This document shows, one piece after another, positions 30,165 through 39,890 of a stretch of 64,000 bases of DNA. Source of the DNA: Metabacillus halosaccharovorans (GTDB lineage Bacteria; Bacillota; Bacilli; Bacillales; Bacillaceae); contig NZ_KV917371.1 in assembly GCF_002019635.1 (NCBI RefSeq), positions 2,152,001-2,216,000 of the forward strand, given 5' to 3'. The translations under genes and the position numbers were made by a program. Every line of letters begins with the position of its first letter. Position 1 is the first letter of the stretch. Under the pieces are notes generated by a model, which saw only the letters and a program-made list of their open reading frames with translations, was not told where the DNA came from and made no database searches.

Positions 30165-31114
30165 AAGCCTTTTCAAACGCAGAAGGCGGTTTTGTATCAG
30201 GTCAAAAACTTAGTGAATATATTGGCTGCTCTAGAACAGCAGTATGGAAGCATATAGAGGACCTAAGAAAAGACGGATACGAATTAGAAGCAGTAAGGAG
30301 ATTGGGCTATCGCATAACAAAAAAGCCAAATAAAATTAGTGATAATGAAATTAAAATTGGGCTTAAGACTATGAAAATGGGGCACCATGTTCATTTTGAA
30401 GAAACAGTATCTTCTACTCAAAAAATAGCTCAAACATTAGCAAATGAAGGAGCGGAGGAAGGGACCATTGTAGTTGCAGAACGACAAACAAATGGCAGAG
30501 GGAGAATGGCGAGACAATGGTATTCTCCCAGCGGGACAGGAATTTGGATGAGTCTTATTATCAGACCAAATATAGCTGTTCAGGCAGCTCCACAGTTGAC
30601 CCTTTTAACGGCAGTAGCCATTGTACAAGCTATTGAGGAGATTACTCCACTAAAGCCTGATATAAAATGGCCAAATGACATTTTAATTAATGGAAAAAAG
30701 CTGGTTGGTATTTTAACAGAATTACAGGCTGAAGCCGATAGGGTACATTCGATCATAATTGGAACAGGAATAAATGTAAATCAATCCATATCTGATTTTC
30801 CAGAGGAGCTGCATCATGTTGCAACGTCCATTCATTTAGAAACAGATAAACAATGGGATCGAGCCCAATTGATTCAAGAGATACTCTTGAAATTTGAGAA
30901 TCTCTACTCACTTTATTTAGCACAAGGTTTTAGACCAATTAAGTTACTTTGGGAAGGCTATGCTGTTAGTTTACAAAAGCCAATTACGGCAAGAACAATA
31001 AATGGCACTGTTGAGGGGAAAGCAATTGGGATAAATGATGCTGGCGTTTTATTAATTCAAACAAGTGACGGTTCGGTAAAACAGATTTATTCAGCAGATA
31101 TTGAACTTCAGTAA
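30134..31114 (+). CDS. birA: Biotin protein ligase / biotin operon repressor BirA
   Basis: Bifunctional: activates biotin and attaches it to acetyl-CoA and pyruvate carboxylases, and as biotinyl-AMP complex represses biotin genes. About 326 residues. The N-terminal winged helix includes GCSRTAVWKHIEDLRKDGY, so this is the regulatory class. The ligase domain has GRGRMARQW and KWPNDILING. ATG 30134 follows AAAGGAG (30116-30122); GTG 30122 overlaps that site. It overlaps the end of cca. Confidence 0.94.
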   Translation: MQSGLRSKLLEAFSNAEGGFVSGQKLSEYIGCSRTAVWKHIEDLRKDGYELEAVRRLGYRITKKPNKISDNEIKIGLKTMKMGHHVHFEETVSSTQKIAQTLANEGAEEGTIVVAERQTNGRGRMARQWYSPSGTGIWMSLIIRPNIAVQAAPQLTLLTAVAIVQAIEEITPLKPDIKWPNDILINGKKLVGILTELQAEADRVHSIIIGTGINVNQSISDFPEELHHVATSIHLETDKQWDRAQLIQEILLKFENLYSLYLAQGFRPIKLLWEGYAVSLQKPITARTINGTVEGKAIGINDAGVLLIQTSDGSVKQIYSADIELQ

Positions 31115-31283
31115 TATAAAAATGAATGTTTTTTATGCTGTAACACAATGGTGTTTAGCAAATTTTTCTGCTATACTTTTCTATGGGTAGTATCTAAATT
31201 AGAACTACACCGTTAAAAGAAAAATATTGAGTAATAATTGCTTATTATCAGTAATAATAAGAACAAAAATTTCGTTAATTTAA

Positions 31284-31316
31284 CCTGCCTTGATCCATGA
31301 ATGGACTAGGACAGAG
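31284..31316 (+). ncRNA. Pan-motif-like hairpin in the panB leader
   Basis: A hairpin with two bulged adenosines. C31288-C31289-U31290 pairs with A31308-G31309-G31310, then A31311 is bulged. C31285-U31286-G31287 pairs with C31312-A31313-G31314, then A31315 is bulged and C31284 pairs with G31316. Above a UGA/CU internal loop, UCCA (31294-31297) pairs with UGGA (31302-31305) over loop UGAA. From memory, the Pan RNA motif found upstream of panB/panC/panD has two highly conserved bulged A residues. Position and shape both fit. Confidence 0.65.
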
Positions 31317-31342
31317 GGATGAATCTGACTATAAAAACTTCT

Positions 31343-31380
31343 AATCCTTCTATCTTTGTTGATATGAAGGATTTTTATAT
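31343..31380 (+). terminator. Leader terminator upstream of panB
   Basis: AATCCTTC (31343-31350) pairs with GAAGGATT (31366-31373). The stem continues with TATC (31351-31354) and GATA (31361-31364) around a single bulged T, and TTTATATT follows. It lies 145 nt before panB within a gene-free leader, so it probably acts as an attenuator. Its 5' arm can also pair with 31313-31320 of the Pan-like hairpin. Confidence 0.78.
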
Positions 31381-31524
31381 TAAATTAATTAAGTGATTAT
31401 GGGAGCATATTTTTTACCAAATATTCAGGTCATTCATCTTCTCTCCTTAGTTTTTCTTTTAATGTACTACCCAACAATACTGTTAAAGTCATAAGTTCCA
31501 CATCTATTGACTGGGAGGGAAAAC

Positions 31525-32364
31525 ATGAAAACAAGACAAGATTTTATGAAGATGAAGGAAAGAAATGAGCCGATTACCATGTTGACAGCATATGATTTTC
31601 CTAGTGCTAAGCAAGCTGAACTTGCAGGAATTGATATGATCCTTGTAGGAGATTCACTGGGGATGGTTGTACTTGGTTATGACTCTACAATCCCGGTAAC
31701 CGTTAATGATATGATTCATCATACTAAAGCTGTTAAACGTGGTGCAAAGGACACTTTTGTTGTAACAGATATGCCGTTTATGTCCTACCATCTTTCAAAG
31801 GATGAAACAATGAAAAATGCGGCTAGAATTATGCAGGAAGGTGGGGCGGATGCTGTTAAATTAGAAGGAGCTGATGGTGTAACTTCTGTTATCGAAGCGC
31901 TTACTTTCGGAGGGATTCCAGTTATTTCCCACTTAGGTTTGACACCACAATCAGTTAATGTACTCGGTGGATATAAAGTGCAAGGAAAAGATACGGAAGC
32001 AGCAAAAAAACTAATTGCTGATGCTAAACGATGCCAGGAAGCAGGTGCGATCGCTCTCGTATTAGAGTGTGTTCCGCAACAATTAGCAGAAGAGATTACA
32101 AAATTACTAACAATCCCTACTATTGGAATTGGTGCTGGCCGTCAAACAGATGGTCAAGTCTTGGTGTACCATGATTTAGTAGGCTACGGATCTGGATATG
32201 TCCCGAAATTTGTCAAACAATACGGAACCATTTCTGAAACAGTTCAGACCTCAATTAGTCAATATATATCAGATGTCAAAAATAGAGCATTTCCTGAAGA
32301 AAAACACTCTTTTAATATGAAAGAGGAAGTATTGCACAGCTTGTACGGGGGAATAAGTAAATGA
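31525..32364 (+). CDS. panB: 3-methyl-2-oxobutanoate hydroxymethyltransferase
   Basis: First step to pantoate: transfers hydroxymethyl from methylene-tetrahydrofolate to alpha-ketoisovalerate. 279 residues. [35 protein letters not shown] and IPTIGIGAG are intact metal and substrate motifs. ATG 31525 follows GGGAGGG; the upstream in-frame TTG 31507 has no site. The gene-free region 31115-31524 before it holds the Pan-like hairpin and terminator, and an extended -10 (TGCTATACT, 31169-31177) that may be its promoter. Confidence 0.96.
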   Translation: MKTRQDFMKMKERNEPITMLTAYDFPSAKQAELAGIDMILVGDSLGMVVLGYDSTIPVTVNDMIHHTKAVKRGAKDTFVVTDMPFMSYHLSKDETMKNAARIMQEGGADAVKLEGADGVTSVIEALTFGGIPVISHLGLTPQSVNVLGGYKVQGKDTEAAKKLIADAKRCQEAGAIALVLECVPQQLAEEITKLLTIPTIGIGAGRQTDGQVLVYHDLVGYGSGYVPKFVKQYGTISETVQTSISQYISDVKNRAFPEEKHSFNMKEEVLHSLYGGISK

Positions 32365-33203
32365 TTGTCGTTGAAACAAAACAAGATCTTATAAATAAAT
32401 TGGATAGCTATCAAAGTTATCAGACTATTGGATTTGTACCCACAATGGGCTTTTTACATGAAGGACATGTAAAGCTTATTGAAGAAGCCAGGAAGGCAAA
32501 CGATATTGTGGTCTTGAGTATTTTTGTTAATCCTCTGCAGTTTGGTCCTAATGAGGATTTTGAGTCATATCCAAGAGATGCAGAACGCGATGAAGCGATT
32601 GCCAAACAAGCGGGTGTAGATATGCTGTTTAGACCTCAAGTAGATGAAATGTATCCCAAGAAACCTTCATATACAGTTTCTGTTCAGAATCGCGTAAATG
32701 TTCTATGTGGAAAATCCAGAAGTGGGCATTTTGACGGAGTTGCAACTGTACTTACAAAGCTATTTCATTTAGTGCAGCCTAATCGGGCTTATTTTGGAAT
32801 GAAAGATGCTCAGCAGGTTGCTGTTATTGATGGATTAATCAAAGAGTTTCATTTTCCAATTGACTTAGTACCTGTTTCGACAGTTAGAGAGGAAGATGGC
32901 TTAGCAAAAAGTTCTCGCAATGTTTATTTAAATGAAGAAGAACGATCACAGGCACCTATCTTATATAAAAGCTTAAAAATAGCAGAGGAAACGATTTTAA
33001 ATGGAGAAAGAAATAAACAGGCAATCATTGAGCAAGTTTCATCATTAATTAAAACAGAAACTTCCGGTATAATTGATTATATTGAAATTTTATCGTATCC
33101 CGAGCTTAAGGAACTAGATGTAATTAACGGTAAAATCATTATTGCCTTAGCAGTTAAGTTTACAAATGCAAGACTAATTGATAATATAACGATTGAAATT
33201 TAA
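32361..33203 (+). CDS. panC: Pantothenate synthetase
   Basis: ATP-dependent ligation of pantoate and beta-alanine. 280 residues. [10 protein letters not shown] near 27-36 is the HIGH-like motif; the KMSKS-like segment reads [15 protein letters not shown] and the conserved C-terminal dimer domain are present. It overlaps the panB stop (ATGA), so the two are coupled. Confidence 0.96.
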   Translation: MIVVETKQDLINKLDSYQSYQTIGFVPTMGFLHEGHVKLIEEARKANDIVVLSIFVNPLQFGPNEDFESYPRDAERDEAIAKQAGVDMLFRPQVDEMYPKKPSYTVSVQNRVNVLCGKSRSGHFDGVATVLTKLFHLVQPNRAYFGMKDAQQVAVIDGLIKEFHFPIDLVPVSTVREEDGLAKSSRNVYLNEEERSQAPILYKSLKIAEETILNGERNKQAIIEQVSSLIKTETSGIIDYIEILSYPELKELDVINGKIIIALAVKFTNARLIDNITIEI

Positions 33204-33258
33204 TGAAATATAAAATAATGACAATATAGATAAAAAAATTGTTTGGGGGAAAAAATGA

Positions 33259-33642
33259 ATGTTTCGTACAATGTTGAATGCTAAAATTCATCGTGCACGA
33301 GTAACAGAAGCGAATTTAAACTATGTTGGCAGTATAACAATTGACCAGGATATTATAGATGCAGTAGGTATGCTTCCAAACGAAAAGGTGCAAATAGTGA
33401 ACAATAACAACGGTGCCCGCCTTGAAACTTATATCATACCCGGAGAAAGAGGGAGCGGGGTAGTATGTCTAAATGGGGCAGCAGCAAGACTTGTTCAAGA
33501 AGGTGATGTTGTCATCATCTTAACTTATACAATGATAGCTGAAGAGAACATTACTAGTCACCAGCCAAAAATAGCAATTATGGATGAGAATAATAAAATT
33601 GTTGAAATCTTAGGGCAGGAACCAGCTGCTACAATCCTGTAA
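33259..33642 (+). CDS. panD: Aspartate 1-decarboxylase proenzyme
   Basis: Makes beta-alanine from aspartate for pantothenate. 127 residues. Self-cleavage between Gly24 and Ser25 (NYVGSITID) gives the pyruvoyl group on Ser25. [14 protein letters not shown] and [17 protein letters not shown] are conserved. It completes panBCD and is followed by a long hairpin terminator. Confidence 0.96.
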   Translation: MFRTMLNAKIHRARVTEANLNYVGSITIDQDIIDAVGMLPNEKVQIVNNNNGARLETYIIPGERGSGVVCLNGAAARLVQEGDVVIILTYTMIAEENITSHQPKIAIMDENNKIVEILGQEPAATIL

Positions 33643-33648
33643 AGGTAA

Positions 33649-33726
33649 AAGACCTACCTCATAATTGACTCTTTCGGACAGTAACCTTCGAAAAAGTCTT
33701 TTATAGATAGGTCTTATTTAATTTTT
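33649..33726 (+). terminator. Branched hairpin terminator after panD
   Basis: AAGACCTA (33649-33656) pairs with TAGGTCTT (33708-33715). Inside it GACT-C-TTTCG pairs with CGAAA-A-AGTC (33667-33699) with one mismatch. ATTTAATTTTTA follows. Confidence 0.65.
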
Positions 33727-33879
33727 ACATCATTTTATAGATAAGCCGCCCTTTACATTTTTGAAAAGTTATTCAAAACTCCTTCAGATTAGGGTAAACT
33801 ATTACAACAGGCAATGAGAAAAAGATACTTCGGTGAATATTATTCGGTGAAGCTTTTTGAAATAATAGAGGTGTTTAAT

Positions 33880-36687
33880 TTGAAAGTACAACGTTATGTT
33901 GTTATTGACTTAGAAACGACTGGAAATTCTCCCAAAAAAGGAGATAGAATTATACAAATTGCGGCTGTCGTCATTGAGAATAATAAAATTGTTGATCGAT
34001 ATATGAGCTTTGTTAATCCATTACAAAGCATTCCTTTGTTTATTGAACAATTAACAGGGATAACAAACGAAATGGTTGAGAATGCACCGACATTCGATGA
34101 AATTGTAAAGGATATTCATACATTACTCAAGGACTCGTATTTTATAGCACATAATGTGTATTTTGACTTATCATTTTTACAGGAAGAATTTATGAGATGC
34201 GGTTACCAATTTTCGGGACCGGTAATTGATACAGTGGAATTATCAAGAATGGCATTTCCTACTGAGAAAAGTTATAAACTCTCGGATCTTAGTGAAGAGT
34301 TCAAAATGGATCACGAAAACCCTCATCGCGCTGATAGTGATGCCGAAGCCACAGCCTTGCTGTTTTTACATATTATAAAAAAATTAACTGTGTTACCAAT
34401 TATCACACTTCAACAGCTTTCAAAGTTGTCAAGGTCATTTATTAGCGATATGGAAGATGTATTTGAACAGATCCTCTCAGAAAAATTAGTGAATTTAGAA
34501 CAACAAATACATCCTGAAATTGAGATTGTAAGAACATTGGCATTGAGAAAAAGAATGAAAGAAAATGAAGCATCATCGACTCCAATTTTATCAAAAGAAC
34601 AATTTTTGGACCTTTTTTCGAATAAAAATGATGAGATAAAAAGAGCATTCCCTTTATTTCATGAAAGGGTAGGCCAGATAAAAATGATTGAAGATATCAT
34701 TGAGGCCTTCTTAACTCATCAACATGTATTAATTGAAGCTGCAACAGGAATCGGGAAAACGATGGCTTACCTGGTCTCAGCCATCTTTTATTCTCTACAA
34801 GAATCAAGACCCATTGTTATTAGTACGTATACGAATAACTTGCAGATGCAAATAATGGAGCAGGAAATTCCTGTTTTAAAGAAGCTTTTACCAGTATCTT
34901 TTTCAGCAACACTTTTAAAAGGCCAAAGCCATTATTTATGTTTGCAAAAGTTTGAACAATCGTTAAAAGATTCAGATGATAATTATGACTATATTTTAAC
35001 TAAAGCTCAAATATTAATATGGTTAACAGAAACTGTCAGCGGAGACTTGGATGAATTAAATTTACCTTCTGGCGGTAAAACAATATGGGATAATCTACAT
35101 GTTGATCAATCATCATTTTTAAACAATCCTTTTCAAATGTTTTGTTTTTATCAACAAGCAAAGGAAAAAGCTTTATCCGCAAATATAATCATTACGAACC
35201 ATGCTATGTTATTATCCGACTTATCCCGTGACCAAAAGCTTTTACCAACATACCAGGAAGTAATCATTGATGAAGCACATCACTTTCACCATGTAGCAAC
35301 TGAACAGCTTGGTGTAAGATTTCATTATTTAGATCTGCATCACTTGATACATAACCTTGGAAATACACATTCAACAGGACTATTAAAGCAATTTGTGAAA
35401 ATTCAAAATGAGCATAAATTCTCAGCTTCATTTTATAAAATTGACGATCTACTTATTCAGTTACAAGAAGAAAATCACCAATTTTTTGCAGGGTTGCATT
35501 CATATGTATTAAAACAGAAAAAAGACAACCCATTAAACCGAGCATCCTATCGATATCTTCCAAATAAGGAGAATAACCGGACTTGGGATTCATTATTAGA
35601 GTTAGCTAAAAGACTTCAATTCATGATGAAAGATATCATTCATTTAATGGAAAAAGAAAGTCAGGGAATTGATGAATCTTATATAATGTCTAAGTCTATA
35701 AAGGAAAAGTTAGTTCTTGAAGACTTTAAGCAGAGCATTTCATTGCTGGAAACGTATAAAAATCACTTTGACTTTTTATTTTTTGATCAAAATGATTTGG
35801 TCGTAAGGTGGATTGAAATAGATACTAAAGGTGCGAAAAATGCAGTATCTATTTATGCACAACCTATAGAAGTAAACGATTATTTAGCTGATGAATTTTT
35901 TTCACACATTCAAAGTGCAATTTTAACATCTGCAACATTAACAATAAAAAAATCGTTTTCATACATGTTGCAAACTATAGGCCTGTCAGATTTTTATCCA
36001 AAGCAATTACGAATTGAAACACCATTTAACTATGAAAAACAAGTTAAAATGTTTATTCCTAGTGATATGCCAAATGTGAATGATGTTACACTTGAGGAGT
36101 ATTCAGAAGCAATTGCTGTACATATAAGTACTGTTTCACAGATAACAGAAGGTAAGCTGCTTGTTTTATTTACCTCTTATGAAATGTTAAGAAAAACATA
36201 TGCATTGTTAAAGGAAGATGAAACACTAGAGGATTTTGTTATCATGGGACAGGGTACAGGAAGTGGAAGCCGAAGTAAGTTAACCAAAAACTTCCGTCAG
36301 TTTGATAAAGCCATTTTATTAGGGACAAGCAGTTTTTGGGAAGGTGTTGATTTTCCCGGTAATCAACTAAAAGCACTAATGATTGTGCGTCTTCCGTTTG
36401 CTTCTCCAGATGAACCAACTGTTGCAGCTACATGTCAACTTTTAGAAAGCAAAGGAATGAACTCTTTTTACCACTATTCACTTCCAGAGGCTATTTTACG
36501 ATTTAAACAAGGATTTGGAAGATTAATTCGAAATGAAAAGGATAAGGGAATTTTGTTTATATTAGATAATCGGATCCTATCCACTAAATATGGAAGAGAT
36601 TTTATCACATCTATTCCAAAATTAGAAATTGAACATAAACCAATGCACCTTTTAACACATTCAATCGATGATTGGATTAATGAGTAG
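33880..36687 (+). CDS. dinG: DinG-type exonuclease/helicase-like protein
   Basis: About 935 residues. An N-terminal DEDDh 3'-5' exonuclease domain (YVVIDLETTGNSP, HNVYFDLSFL, HRADSDAEAT) is fused to an XPD/DinG-like superfamily 2 region with Walker A ATGIGKTMAYL, box DEAHHF and the late motif FGRLIRNEKDKG. In Firmicutes this form is chiefly a nuclease and lacks the iron-sulfur cysteines of E. coli DinG; I see no such cysteine set here either. TTG 33880 follows AGAGGTG; upstream starts would add a non-conserved extension. Confidence 0.92.
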   Translation: MKVQRYVVIDLETTGNSPKKGDRIIQIAAVVIENNKIVDRYMSFVNPLQSIPLFIEQLTGITNEMVENAPTFDEIVKDIHTLLKDSYFIAHNVYFDLSFLQEEFMRCGYQFSGPVIDTVELSRMAFPTEKSYKLSDLSEEFKMDHENPHRADSDAEATALLFLHIIKKLTVLPIITLQQLSKLSRSFISDMEDVFEQILSEKLVNLEQQIHPEIEIVRTLALRKRMKENEASSTPILSKEQFLDLFSNKNDEIKRAFPLFHERVGQIKMIEDIIEAFLTHQHVLIEAATGIGKTMAYLVSAIFYSLQESRPIVISTYTNNLQMQIMEQEIPVLKKLLPVSFSATLLKGQSHYLCLQKFEQSLKDSDDNYDYILTKAQILIWLTETVSGDLDELNLPSGGKTIWDNLHVDQSSFLNNPFQMFCFYQQAKEKALSANIIITNHAMLLSDLSRDQKLLPTYQEVIIDEAHHFHHVATEQLGVRFHYLDLHHLIHNLGNTHSTGLLKQFVKIQNEHKFSASFYKIDDLLIQLQEENHQFFAGLHSYVLKQKKDNPLNRASYRYLPNKENNRTWDSLLELAKRLQFMMKDIIHLMEKESQGIDESYIMSKSIKEKLVLEDFKQSISLLETYKNHFDFLFFDQNDLVVRWIEIDTKGAKNAVSIYAQPIEVNDYLADEFFSHIQSAILTSATLTIKKSFSYMLQTIGLSDFYPKQLRIETPFNYEKQVKMFIPSDMPNVNDVTLEEYSEAIAVHISTVSQITEGKLLVLFTSYEMLRKTYALLKEDETLEDFVIMGQGTGSGSRSKLTKNFRQFDKAILLGTSSFWEGVDFPGNQLKALMIVRLPFASPDEPTVAATCQLLESKGMNSFYHYSLPEAILRFKQGFGRLIRNEKDKGILFILDNRILSTKYGRDFITSIPKLEIEHKPMHLLTHSIDDWINE

Positions 36688-36734
36688 CATGTCTTTACGA
36701 TATGATCTTTACACATGAAATCTTTCTAATAAAA

Positions 36735-36762
36735 AAATGGCTGATAAAAGGATCAGCCATTT
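36735..36762 (-). terminator. Hairpin after dinG with its T-run on the minus strand
   Basis: AAATGGCTGAT (36735-36745) pairs with ATCAGCCATTT (36752-36762). On the plus strand only TTT follows, but on the minus strand the stem runs into TTTTATTAG. It may end antisense transcripts as well as dinG. Confidence 0.6.
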
Positions 36763-36826
36763 AAAATGTGGGTTAGGAGAAAATTATGTTCACGTACATG
36801 TTTTCACTTTATAATTAATCAATATA

Positions 36827-36850
36827 TACAACAAAATATAGGTTGTTGTA
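36827..36850. promoter_or_regulatory. Inverted repeat upstream of ypmA
   Basis: TACAACAA (36827-36834) and TTGTTGTA (36843-36850) form an 8-bp perfect inverted repeat with an 8-nt spacer, about 70 nt before ypmA. It could be an operator; no known consensus is recognised. Confidence 0.35.
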
Positions 36851-36918
36851 ATGTTATTGTGTCCAGAGCTAACTGACATATAAGTTACAATATTTGTGTT
36901 TGACAGGAGGAATATTAC

Positions 36919-37089
36919 ATGGAAAGTAAAATTGAAATTGTTTCAACGGTCACTGTTGATCATTCTGATGATCTATATAAAATTGTTGACTTATTAAATA
37001 GAACATTGAAAAGAAATGACTTAATGTTTGGTCTTGCACTTGATCAAGAGGACAAATCTAAAGCAGTATTTACAATATACCGTACATAA
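36919..37089 (+). CDS. ypmA: YpmA family small protein (DUF4264)
   Basis: 56 codons, beginning MESKIEIVSTVTVDHSDDLY and ending in FTIYRT. Ribosome site AGGAGG (36905-36910) sits 8 nt before ATG 36919. This is the conserved small Bacillus protein YpmA, always just upstream of ypmB. No membrane segment; function unknown. Confidence 0.85.
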   Translation: MESKIEIVSTVTVDHSDDLYKIVDLLNRTLKRNDLMFGLALDQEDKSKAVFTIYRT

Positions 37090-37103
37090 GGATGTAAATT
37101 ACA

Positions 37104-37601
37104 ATGGAGAAAAAAATTGTTATACCATTATTTATTTTGGGAGTTCTTATCATATCCGGAATTTGGATTTTAACATCAAGTTATTTAACTGCAAGAGGGC
37201 AGTATGAGGATGGACATGAACAATCCAAGCAGTTTGCTATGGAAGAAGCAAACCTTAAAAACATCAGTAAAATTAACACATTTAATTCAGATCAAAAATA
37301 CCATGTTATTACAGCCACAAACAATGAAAATGAACAGGTATATGGATGGATTTCAAATATTAAAAAAGAAAGAAAAATGATAGTAAAGAAAAAAACAGTT
37401 GGAATAACAAAAAATGAGGCTTTGGAAAGTGTAAATGAAGAGCATAATCCCTCAGAAATTATTAGTGTCCAGCTTGGTATGGATGAGGGAATACCTATTT
37501 GGGAAGTAAAATACCAAGATGAATCAGATCGATATACATTTGATTATGTCAACTTTTATGATGGGAAAATCATCAAGCATATGGCCTTAAAAAAATCGTA
37601 G
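37104..37601 (+). CDS. ypmB: TseB-like cell wall elongation protein YpmB
   Basis: 165 residues: short basic start, one membrane helix (about 5-27), then an extracytoplasmic region with PepSY-like repeats near ITKNEALESVN and IPIWEVKYQDE. In B. subtilis YpmB (TseB) is linked to the elongation penicillin-binding protein PBP2A. Function here is by family. In B. subtilis aspB follows; here asnS follows directly. Confidence 0.85.
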   Translation: MEKKIVIPLFILGVLIISGIWILTSSYLTARGQYEDGHEQSKQFAMEEANLKNISKINTFNSDQKYHVITATNNENEQVYGWISNIKKERKMIVKKKTVGITKNEALESVNEEHNPSEIISVQLGMDEGIPIWEVKYQDESDRYTFDYVNFYDGKIIKHMALKKS

Positions 37602-37640
37602 CTGTAAATTATCCGAAAGTTTCGCCTTATCTCCGTTATA

Positions 37641-37669
37641 TTGCGGCACTTCAGAAAAAAACGTATAAT
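37641..37669 (+). promoter_or_regulatory. Sigma-A promoter for asnS
   Basis: TTGCGG (37641-37646), 17-nt spacer, then a perfect TATAAT (37664-37669), 57 nt before the asnS start. No T-box or long leader lies between. Confidence 0.7.
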
Positions 37670-37725
37670 AATACGATGTAAAGTACATAAAAGAGATATA
37701 CATCGTGCTTGATGGAGGGAACAAA

Positions 37726-39018
37726 GTGAAAACAACAATTGCAGAAGTTGGAAAATATGTTGGACAAGAGGTAACGATTGGAGTTTGGCTTGCAAATAAG
37801 CGCTCCAGTGGTAAAATTGCATTCCTTCAACTTAGAGATGGTACAGGATTTATCCAAGGTGTCGTCGTAAAGGCAGAAGTAGAGGAAGAAATATTTAATA
37901 AAGCAAAATCAATTACCCAAGAAACATCTTTATATATATCTGGAATAGTTAGAGAAGATGAGCGTTCTCCGTTTGGTTATGAGCTCGGGATCACAAATAT
38001 TAAAGTGATTACAGAATCTGTAGATTATCCGATAACACCGAAGGAACATGGAACTGAATTCTTAATGGATCACCGTCATTTGTGGCTACGGTCAAAACGT
38101 CAGCATGCTGTAATGAAAATTAGAAATGAAATCATCCGTTCCACATATGAATTCTTCAATAATGAAGGGTTTGTAAAAGTGGATCCACCTATTTTAACTG
38201 GAAGTGCTCCAGAAGGTACTTCTGAGCTTTTCCATACCAAATACTTTGATGAGGATGCATACCTTTCTCAAAGTGGACAGCTTTATATGGAAGCAGCAGC
38301 AATGGCATTAGGAAAAGTTTTCTCTTTTGGTCCGACTTTCAGAGCTGAAAAGTCCAAAACACGTCGTCATTTAATTGAATTTTGGATGATTGAACCAGAA
38401 ATGGCCTTTTATGAATTTGAGGATAATCTTAAAGTTCAAGAAGAATATGTATCGTTCATCATTCAAAATGTTTTAGAAAATTGTTCCCTTGAACTAAATA
38501 CTTTAGGAAGAGATGTAGCTAAATTAGAAAAAGTTAAAGCTCCATTCCCTAGAATTACTTATGATGAAGCGATTAAGTTCCTTCATGAAAAAGGGTTTAC
38601 TGAAATTAAATGGGGCGATGATTTTGGAGCACCACATGAAACGGCAATTGCAGAAAGTTATGAAAAACCGGTGTTTATTACACATTATCCTACAAGTCTA
38701 AAGCCGTTTTATATGCAACCTGATCCGAACCGTGACGATGTGGTTTTATGTGCAGATTTAATTGCACCTGAAGGCTATGGAGAAATCATAGGCGGTTCAG
38801 AACGTATTCACAATGCCGAGCTACTTAAACAGCGAATTGATGAACACAAACTGGATGAACAAGCATATGATTGGTATCTTCAATTAAGAAAATATGGATC
38901 TGTTCCACATTCAGGATTTGGACTAGGTCTTGAAAGAACAGTTGCTTGGTTAAGTGGTGTAGAGCATGTTCGAGAAACCATTCCATTCCCGCGTTTATTA
39001 AATCGACTTTATCCGTAA
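37726..39018 (+). CDS. asnS: Asparaginyl-tRNA synthetase
   Basis: Class IIb synthetase that charges tRNA-Asn. 430 residues. The N-terminal OB-fold anticodon domain ([15 protein letters not shown]) is followed by the catalytic core with motif 2 [11 protein letters not shown] and motif 3 [13 protein letters not shown] 37726 follows GGAGGG; the longer frame start at 37705 has no site. Its presence means Asn-tRNA can be made directly. Confidence 0.96.
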   Translation: MKTTIAEVGKYVGQEVTIGVWLANKRSSGKIAFLQLRDGTGFIQGVVVKAEVEEEIFNKAKSITQETSLYISGIVREDERSPFGYELGITNIKVITESVDYPITPKEHGTEFLMDHRHLWLRSKRQHAVMKIRNEIIRSTYEFFNNEGFVKVDPPILTGSAPEGTSELFHTKYFDEDAYLSQSGQLYMEAAAMALGKVFSFGPTFRAEKSKTRRHLIEFWMIEPEMAFYEFEDNLKVQEEYVSFIIQNVLENCSLELNTLGRDVAKLEKVKAPFPRITYDEAIKFLHEKGFTEIKWGDDFGAPHETAIAESYEKPVFITHYPTSLKPFYMQPDPNRDDVVLCADLIAPEGYGEIIGGSERIHNAELLKQRIDEHKLDEQAYDWYLQLRKYGSVPHSGFGLGLERTVAWLSGVEHVRETIPFPRLLNRLYP

Positions 39019-39025
39019 TATTAAG

Positions 39026-39060
39026 AAAACTGACTCTCTCATGTGGGTCAGTTTTTCATT
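39026..39060 (+). terminator. Terminator after asnS
   Basis: AAAACTGAC (39026-39034) pairs with GTCAGTTTT (39047-39055), followed by T-rich TCATTTTTC. Confidence 0.8.
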
Positions 39061-39155
39061 TTTCATTTTCCTTAATTGGCAATATCAACCGAAGCTTATT
39101 ATATACAATGTGAAGAATTGTCATGGTATACTACCATAAGGTAAGGGGTGTTTTT

Positions 39156-39860
39156 ATGAATAAAGAGCAATTTATTGATCTACAAGAAACAGGAAATATA
39201 TCTGTTCCGGTTATTTTATTAAATTACTATGTAAAGTTAGGTTTAAACGAACAAGAACTCATTTTGCTTCTTCAAGTAAAAAAATTCAAAGAAATCGGAA
39301 ATCAATTTCCTACTCCCACAGAACTCTCAGAGCATATGTTCATTTCAACCGGAGAGTGTACCGGAATCCTCAGAAAATTAATTCAAAAAGGCTTTTTAAT
39401 GATAGAAGAACATCAACATGAGTCTATTCTTTTTGAGCAATATTCATTAAAGCCGTTATGGGACAAGCTTTATACTTTTCTAATTAATGAAAGCAACCGA
39501 AAAATTCAGGAGCAAAACAAAAAAGAGGACGAAAGTTTATATACTGTTTTTGAAAATGAATTTGGTCGTCCGCTTTCTCCTTTTGAATGTGAAACACTGT
39601 CTATTTGGATCGATCAAGAAGATTATGACCCTGTTATTATTAAAGCAGCGTTAAGAGAAGCAGTTATGTCAGCAAAGCTTAATTTTCGGTATATAGACCG
39701 AATTCTTTTTGAATGGAAGAAAAACGGTATTAGGACGATAGATCAAGCTCGTAATCATTCCAGAAAATTCCGTCAACATCAGGGGACTCAAGGAAATAAG
39801 CCAGACCAGCAAGAAGAGTATGAAAGAAAGGTTCCATTTTATAACTGGCTTGAAAATTAA
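39156..39860 (+). CDS. dnaD: DNA replication initiation protein DnaD
   Basis: 234 residues. An N-terminal DDBH1 winged-helix domain (FPTPTELSEHMFIS) and a C-terminal DDBH2 domain ending FRYIDRILFEWKKNGI, then a basic tail. DnaD remodels DNA with DnaA at oriC and helps load helicase through DnaB and DnaI. ATG 39156 follows AAGGGGTG and gives the usual start MNKEQFIDLQE; the ATG at 39123 lacks a site. Confidence 0.93.
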   Translation: MNKEQFIDLQETGNISVPVILLNYYVKLGLNEQELILLLQVKKFKEIGNQFPTPTELSEHMFISTGECTGILRKLIQKGFLMIEEHQHESILFEQYSLKPLWDKLYTFLINESNRKIQEQNKKEDESLYTVFENEFGRPLSPFECETLSIWIDQEDYDPVIIKAALREAVMSAKLNFRYIDRILFEWKKNGIRTIDQARNHSRKFRQHQGTQGNKPDQQEEYERKVPFYNWLEN

Positions 39861-39890
39861 CGCAGTAGTTTGTATCGAAAGAAGGTGAAA

